Of a DNA stretch of 25,396 bases, positions 21,177 through 25,396 are shown piece by piece; the first letter of the stretch is position 1, and each line of letters begins with the position of its first letter. Under the pieces are notes generated by a model that did no database searches, had not been told where the DNA came from, and saw nothing but the letters and a program-made list of their open reading frames with translations. Both the position numbers and the translations under genes were made by a program. The stretch spans positions 1 to 25,396 of the IMG/VR virus record IMGVR_UViG_3300034152_000215. One strand, 5' to 3'. The stretch comes from a virus.

Positions 21177-22217
21177 CTACGACGCCAGAACCAGCGCCTC
21201 CTTAAAGGCTGCCTGCTTGCAGTCGTTGGAAGTACCGAACAGGTTCGAGTGCACCCGGCCCTCGGACTCCTGCACCGACAGGAACCGGCCGCGCTGGTGG
21301 TCATGGTAGAAACTGACCGCGTTGTACGCGGCCCATGCCGTACCACGAACACCGTCCATAACCTGCTCGTCCCGATCCATGTTTTTACCCCACGTCTCCA
21401 GGATACCGTCCCGGCGAGCTATCTGCTTCTCGAACCGGCGAACGTCCTTGGGGTTGGTCTCGTCCACCTCGGGCACCACGCCGAAGGACGCGTCATAGAC
21501 CGCGCGGAAGTACGCGGCGACCTCGCTCTGCTTCACGTGCTTAGCCGCCAGGACCCTTACCTGGGCCTCGAACTTCTTGATCTCGTCCATTATCAAGCCC
21601 AGGGCGAGGCGTGCGTGGCCGATCTTCTGCTTGATGTCGCCGGTGTGCTGGAACTGGATACCCCTGCTCAGATCCTTCTCCGAGAGACGGAGTGTGTTGG
21701 CGCAGACGACCCGGACCGAGGTCGGGTAGATCTGAAACGCCGCGCTACCGTCGTGGCTGTTTCGGACCAGCACGTACTGCTGGAGGATGTCCTGGTCGGT
21801 AACCGCTATGTCCTGCGGCAGCCGGACCAGGGCGAATATCTGTCGCCCGTTACGGAGCGAGCCGGCAGTCTCCACCACCACCGTCTGGTCAGCCTCGACC
21901 AGGATATCGGCGAACTCGGCGAGAGCCTTATTGCTTACCGGCTTGTACTTACTCCCGACCACCCCGAGCAGACCCATAGTGTCCTTACGGATGTGGGCCG
22001 CGTGGGTCGGCACCTTGAACTGCTTCTTCTTTCCGTCCGTGTCCTTGTACTGACAGACCAGCGGTAAGAGCTCGGTCTCCCAATCGAGCCCTATCTCCTG
22101 GAACGCGGGCCAGGCCCTTAGCCCGTCGTTGATCTCGACGCCAAGCCCGTGCCACGCCTTCTGGCCGTGCAGCCGGACCTCGCCGAAAACGTCTGTCGCT
22201 TCGATTTCGTGTGCCAT
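21177..22217 (-). CDS. DUF932 (phage/plasmid-like TIGR03299) protein
   Basis: 346-residue protein matching the DUF932 / phage-plasmid-like family: the N-terminal MAHEIEATDVFGEVRLHGQK is followed by AWHGLGVEI, and the centre has GVVGSKYKPVSN and YPTSVRVVCANTLRLS. Members are common in phages and plasmids, but their biochemical function is unsettled; they are often near replication or anti-restriction genes. ATG 22217 has AAAGGG about 8 nt upstream. The length is typical. It is the second gene after the 22.5 kb promoter and is probably expressed early. Confidence 0.85.
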   Translation of the reverse strand: MAHEIEATDVFGEVRLHGQKAWHGLGVEINDGLRAWPAFQEIGLDWETELLPLVCQYKDTDGKKKQFKVPTHAAHIRKDTMGLLGVVGSKYKPVSNKALAEFADILVEADQTVVVETAGSLRNGRQIFALVRLPQDIAVTDQDILQQYVLVRNSHDGSAAFQIYPTSVRVVCANTLRLSEKDLSRGIQFQHTGDIKQKIGHARLALGLIMDEIKKFEAQVRVLAAKHVKQSEVAAYFRAVYDASFGVVPEVDETNPKDVRRFEKQIARRDGILETWGKNMDRDEQVMDGVRGTAWAAYNAVSFYHDHQRGRFLSVQESEGRVHSNLFGTSNDCKQAAFKEALVLAS

Positions 22218-22232
22218 GCTCTACCCTTTCAA

Positions 22233-22475
22233 TTAGAACTCGTTTAGTTCCTCGATGGCCTCGGCAAGGTCCCCGATCCACTCCGCCGCGTTGGGGAAGC
22301 CCTGCTCTTCGGTCACTATACACTCAGACATCCACAACTCCTCCACAAGATTCCTCAGGAGCTCGGGTTGTTCCTCGCCGAAGGCCAGCGTAAGAACCTT
22401 GGCGACACCCTTCGGCGTAAGCGCGTTATTGTTACGAGTCGTAATGTCAAACTTGATTGGGGTCTTAAGTGCCAT
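22233..22475 (-). CDS. Hypothetical acidic protein, 80 aa
   Basis: 80 aa from ATG 22475, where GAGAGGTGAAG forms a clear SD; the frame remains open upstream but crosses the promoter. The N-terminal KTPIKFDITTRNNNALTPKG is polar, followed by two helices (VAKVLTLAFGEEQPELLRNL, then EWIGDLAEAIEELNEF) with strong net negative charge. Small acidic early proteins are often DNA mimics or host-protein binders, but this is only a suggestion. First gene after the repeat region. Confidence 0.7.
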   Translation of the reverse strand: MALKTPIKFDITTRNNNALTPKGVAKVLTLAFGEEQPELLRNLVEELWMSECIVTEEQGFPNAAEWIGDLAEAIEELNEF

Positions 22476-22499
22476 CTCTTCACCTCTCTTTCTACTTAA

Positions 22500-22528
22500 A
22501 GTATACGCCGCATCTGGGAAAAGCAAAA
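22500..22528 (-). promoter_or_regulatory. Candidate early promoter
   Basis: TTTTGC (22523-22528) and TATACT (22500-22505) with 17-bp spacing, followed by the same TTTAAGT as the 20.5 kb promoter and then by the SD of the 80-aa gene. The 13 bases 22494-22506 are identical to half of the palindrome at 20504-20530. It reads toward the early block and lies just downstream of the repeat array. Confidence 0.6.
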
Positions 22529-22551
22529 CGAAATCCCAAAATTTTCCGACA

Positions 22552-22855
22552 TACTTTACCTTGGCCCATAGGTAGAGTAAATCGCAAGGTAGAGTATGAA
22601 GGTAGAGTACGTCTAAGTTCGCCGTTCCACTGCCCTTATATTACTTTACTCTACCTACTCTACTAAAAGAGAGTAAATTACTAAGCTGGAGACAGAGGCC
22701 TGCCGCTACCTGGGCACTGTGTCGACTTACGGAATTGAAAGAGGGTAGAGTACGTAGAGTAAGTGGAGTATGTTGACCAGTTGGTAGGGGATAAGATGAG
22801 TTCTGCGTGCCGTATCTCCCCTCTACCTTGTGGACAGGGTGGAGTACGTAGAGTA
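22552..22855. repeat. 9-bp iteron-like repeat array in a 380-bp non-coding region
   Basis: Non-coding between 22476 and 22858. Plus-strand GGTAGAGTA-type 9-mers occur at 22571, 22588, 22601, 22744, 22753, 22762, 22838 and 22847. The trio at 22744-22770 and the pair at 22838-22855 are directly tandem. Reverse-orientation copies lie at 22647 and 22656, with an 8/9 copy at 22552. AT-rich stretches flank them (22525-22560 and 22637-22680). This is the kind of layout seen in iteron origins or multi-site operators. No gene is seen in the region. Confidence 0.78.
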
Positions 22856-22858
22856 CGC

Positions 22859-23122
22859 TTACCGGGAGATGATACTCTTTATACCTACCCAGAAGATGCC
22901 GAGGGCCCCGACTACCGCGATCCCGACAGCCGCCAGAACAGCCTTACCCCGGACGGACTCCGTGGTGGTGCGCCAGTCTCGGAGGAACTGGAGATCCCGC
23001 TGGACGTCGAGTGGGTGGGACGTGTCTACGCCGAACTTAGTAAGCGCCTCGTTCACGGCCCTTTTCATAAGGTCGCAGAGCTCGTCCGGCTTCATAACTA
23101 CCTGCTTGGTCTCGTCTTCCAT
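22859..23122 (-). CDS. Small C-terminally anchored membrane protein, possible holin
   Basis: 87-residue protein. Residues 1-58 are charged and helical (including LDVQRDLQFLRDWR, 38-51). Residues 61-82 form one transmembrane segment (AVLAAVGIAVVGALGIFWVG), and the tail is short and basic. Phage proteins with this layout (soluble helix then one C-terminal membrane helix) are often placed near tail and lysis genes and may be holins or antiholins. The position directly after the tail gene supports that loosely. SD weak (ACGAGTATATAGT). The TAA stop lies three bases from the repeat array. Confidence 0.68.
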   Translation of the reverse strand: MEDETKQVVMKPDELCDLMKRAVNEALTKFGVDTSHPLDVQRDLQFLRDWRTTTESVRGKAVLAAVGIAVVGALGIFWVGIKSIISR

Positions 23123-23151
23123 ACTATATACTCGTAGTCAGTTTGCAGTTC

Positions 23152-23173
23152 TCGACTATGTAATTATAGTCGA
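23152..23173. other. Hairpin just after the tail-gene stop
   Basis: 8-bp inverted repeat TCGACTAT / ATAGTCGA with a 6-nt loop, starting at the base immediately after the tail-gene TAG (minus direction). It is not followed by a U tract, so Rho-independent termination is doubtful. It could mark an RNA processing point between the tail and membrane-protein messages. Confidence 0.45.
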
Positions 23174-25396
23174 CTAAGGAACGAATATTGCGTAGGCGTC
23201 CTCTGCCGACGTTGGAGAGTTCGCTCTGAAGATAGTCTCGGTAGCCCCGCCACCGAGGGCCAGTCCGTTTGCTCTGATCTCGATGGTATCGCCCGAGGTG
23301 ACTCCTGTCATACTGCCGGTCGTCGCGCTCTGAGCGATACAGGTGAGCCACCCGCCTCCGTTCAGCCGATACTCGATGGGTCCGGCGGTGTTAGCCCTAC
23401 CGATTGTGCACGAGTAGGAGCCGGTGTCTGGCGCTGTCCAGGACGTCGATATCTCCGTGTTCCCGAGGACGCCCATATTCTGGTCTCCGGATAGCTCGGC
23501 AGAGCCGCAGAGAAAGTCCCAGTCGAGTGTCTGTGTGGCCTCGTAGACGACCGTGTCGAAGGTGTGGCGGGTCTTAATCTTGATACGTAGCTCGCTCGGG
23601 ATGACACCGTCCATATACCGTAGGATGGCTGTTCTGTAGGCGTAGTCTATCTTCGTGGACTGCCACCCGGTCGTGTATAGAAGCGATGGAGTTCCGCTGG
23701 GATCCTTCCAGACCTCAATGGCGTACTCGGTGGTGTTAGCTGCCGGGAACGTAGGATCAAGCGTCTCGGCATCTGTAGCGTTCTGGGACACCTCGTCGTA
23801 GATTCGGTAGTCCCTACGGTTGAATTCTATCTCTATACCCTTATCGTCCTCGATAGAGCCTTGCTGGACGTCCAGGGAGACCGAGCCGGTTGGATACTGA
23901 GTACCGTTCAGCTCTGTGAACGTGGGTGGATAAGGTCTACGCTCACGATTCGCCATTGTAAGCGAGATAGTCGTCAGTGCCGCATCGCTCTCAGAAACCT
24001 GATTCCCGTGGAGGTCATACGGGAGGAGTTTTATATCCACGTTGTTGGTTAGCGGAAAGGCCGTTACAGTTAAGGCTCCTCCGACGAAGATGAACTTAAC
24101 GGCTGTGGCAGCCGCGTGGGACTGCTGAGCCGAGTCGAGCAGGCCTCGGTAACATCCGGTGAGTCGAATACCGCCTGTGATAGTAGTAGCCCCGGTACAG
24201 GCGACAAACTCATCACCGATCAGGAGTAGGTTCGTCAGCTCATTTCCAACATCTGTTGCGTTCGAGTCGAGAATCTCGGCGACATTCATATCTGTTAGTA
24301 CATCAATCGTACTGTCGTCGTTGTCGATTGCAGAGTCTAAGGCGCCCGCAAACATGAAGCTGCTCCCCTGGCCGGCATCAAAGAAACTGCCGCTCGGAGT
24401 ACCAACAGCGTTCCGCTGCCGAAAGAGATAACCGGCCTCCTCTCGTCCCTGGGAGACGCCAGATAGGAACACCCGGCCTTCCGTCGTAACCTCGTCCCGA
24501 CGCGTAAAGGCATAGGGAGCCTCAAACCCAACCTGTTCTGTAGCTGGGAACGGGATCAGGTTCTTGTCCGGAGCCGTCCAGGAGGAGGCATCGGGATCTG
24601 CGAAGGATGGCGACCTATAGGAGAAGACATCCTGTACCGCGTCCACTATAATCTCCGGCTCGTCTTTGTTGCCGGTATCTATCCTTGTAATCCGCATCGG
24701 CAACTGGTCTATCTCCAGCGAACCGTGTGTATAGGTAAGCGCAAAGACCTCTCCGACATAGGCATCCCAGAAAGTACGATCCATCTTGAACCGACCTTTC
24801 GCGAAGGGATAGGAACTGGACCGCAGTTCTCTCCAGGCTATCTTATTCGCCAGCGCATCATCCTTAACACCCTCAAAGGTCCACGTTGCTGGAACAACCC
24901 GATTCTGTATCCGCATATTCGCACCATCCTGGGCAGGTGCGTAGCTCTGACTGTAGTCGTTAACACGGCGCTGATATTGTATTCGGATACTGTTGAAGGT
25001 CTCGTCCCAGGCAGCCCTGGAGAAGTTTATAACCTCCTTAATGTTATCATTATCAGCAACCCTAAGAGAACCTATACTATATCCGTCACGCGCTAAGGCA
25101 ATACGCCACTTACCAGTTGTTGGATCTATTCGAAATCGTCCGTCTATCTGCTTCTCTATCTCAGCGATAAGGGATGTGGCCTTTCGCTGTGCCATAATAG
25201 CCATACTTATCCCGTTTCCCTCAGTATATAGGGTATCTGCCGCGTCCTGAAACTCAGGGATATCTACGTCTGAAGACGGATAACCATAGCCCCATTCTGT
25301 GTGGGTTAGGATTTCGTAAGCCATCTCCATAGGATTGCAGTCGTAGGTATTAACTATTGGATTAGCACACCCGAGTCCGGTAGGAATTCGTGTAAC
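23174..25396 (-). CDS. Tail protein (J-like / tip attachment), 5' end off window
   Basis: 740 residues visible; the frame stays open to the right edge, so the start is outside the window (the first internal ATG, at 25330, is unlikely to be the start). The upstream NPMEMAYEILTHTEWGYG and TTGKWRIALARDGYS segments resemble phage tail-tip or host-specificity proteins of the J / tip attachment type. The later part has several beta-rich repeats with Gly-, Ser- and Thr-rich loops (ISTSWTAPDTGSYSC, then GDTIEIRANG near the C terminus), suggesting fibronectin- or Ig-like domains for host binding. It is probably the last structural gene of a siphovirus-type tail module. Parts of the 5' region are AT-rich compared with the replication genes. 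Confidence 0.82.
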   Translation of the reverse strand, partial: VTRIPTGLGCANPIVNTYDCNPMEMAYEILTHTEWGYGYPSSDVDIPEFQDAADTLYTEGNGISMAIMAQRKATSLIAEIEKQIDGRFRIDPTTGKWRIALARDGYSIGSLRVADNDNIKEVINFSRAAWDETFNSIRIQYQRRVNDYSQSYAPAQDGANMRIQNRVVPATWTFEGVKDDALANKIAWRELRSSSYPFAKGRFKMDRTFWDAYVGEVFALTYTHGSLEIDQLPMRITRIDTGNKDEPEIIVDAVQDVFSYRSPSFADPDASSWTAPDKNLIPFPATEQVGFEAPYAFTRRDEVTTEGRVFLSGVSQGREEAGYLFRQRNAVGTPSGSFFDAGQGSSFMFAGALDSAIDNDDSTIDVLTDMNVAEILDSNATDVGNELTNLLLIGDEFVACTGATTITGGIRLTGCYRGLLDSAQQSHAAATAVKFIFVGGALTVTAFPLTNNVDIKLLPYDLHGNQVSESDAALTTISLTMANRERRPYPPTFTELNGTQYPTGSVSLDVQQGSIEDDKGIEIEFNRRDYRIYDEVSQNATDAETLDPTFPAANTTEYAIEVWKDPSGTPSLLYTTGWQSTKIDYAYRTAILRYMDGVIPSELRIKIKTRHTFDTVVYEATQTLDWDFLCGSAELSGDQNMGVLGNTEISTSWTAPDTGSYSCTIGRANTAGPIEYRLNGGGWLTCIAQSATTGSMTGVTSGDTIEIRANGLALGGGATETIFRANSPTSAEDAYAIFVP

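Noticed and set aside
21249-22067. Plus-strand frame of 272 codons
   Set aside because: Antisense to the DUF932 gene, Leu/Val/His-rich and with no motif.
22552-22855. CRISPR array
   Set aside because: Repeats are only 9 bp, occur in both orientations and lack uniform spacers.
1-25396. tRNA genes, integrase, recombinase or CI-like repressor
   Set aside because: Looked for by eye on both strands; no cloverleaf, tyrosine/serine recombinase motif or repressor was found. A scan with tRNAscan-SE and HMMs would be needed to exclude them.

Overview
The window is a piece of a tailed double-stranded DNA phage (Caudoviricetes). Every gene I can support is on the minus strand. Genes are tightly packed with ATGA or TAATG junctions, short overlaps and Shine-Dalgarno (SD) starts. 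The products are phage replication and nucleotide enzymes plus one tail protein. Most genes look about 57-60% GC by eye. The B12-dependent ribonucleotide reductase gene and part of the tail gene are poorer in GC. The host cannot be named. No integrase, excisionase or CI-like repressor is visible, but the window is only part of a genome.

Layout in the direction of transcription (right to left): (1) 25396-22859 is the end of a structural block: a large tail protein (5' end outside the window), then a small protein with a C-terminal membrane anchor that could be a holin. (2) 22858-22476 is a non-coding region of about 380 bp with at least ten copies of a 9-bp repeat (GGTAGAGTA type, both orientations) and then a promoter-like site. 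It is a candidate origin or regulator-binding array. (3) 22475-18939 is an early-type block: a DUF932-like protein, zinc-ribbon proteins, several tiny membrane proteins, a palindromic promoter/operator, a zinc-ribbon plus Myb-like protein whose C-terminal domain is repeated in the next gene, and short unknowns. (4) 18831-12819 is replication and recombination: SNF2-type helicase, coiled-coil protein, ssDNA-binding protein with an acidic DGDEPF tail, two adjacent hairpins, RecD/Dda-like helicase and class II ribonucleotide reductase. (5) 12782-7930 looks like a base-modification and nucleotide block: a glutamyl/putrescinyl-thymine pyrophosphorylase-like enzyme, a glycosyltransferase, an HNH endonuclease, a ThyA-superfamily enzyme with hydroxymethylase-like features, an HD phosphohydrolase, two unknowns and a Nudix hydrolase with a Cys-rich insert. 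(6) 7955-1 is family A DNA polymerase (Leu at the 762 position), an HTH-metallophosphoesterase fusion, small proteins, a Pnk-type kinase paired with a 2H phosphoesterase, dCMP deaminase, a PD-(D/E)XK nuclease and a primase-polymerase/helicase running off the left edge.

Main interpretation: dCMP deaminase makes dUMP, the ThyA-like enzyme may make 5-hydroxymethyl-dUMP, the polymerase would incorporate it, and the kinase, pyrophosphorylase-like enzyme and glycosyltransferase could build a hypermodified (possibly glycosylated) thymine in DNA. The family assignments come from motifs. The pathway and its order are inference.
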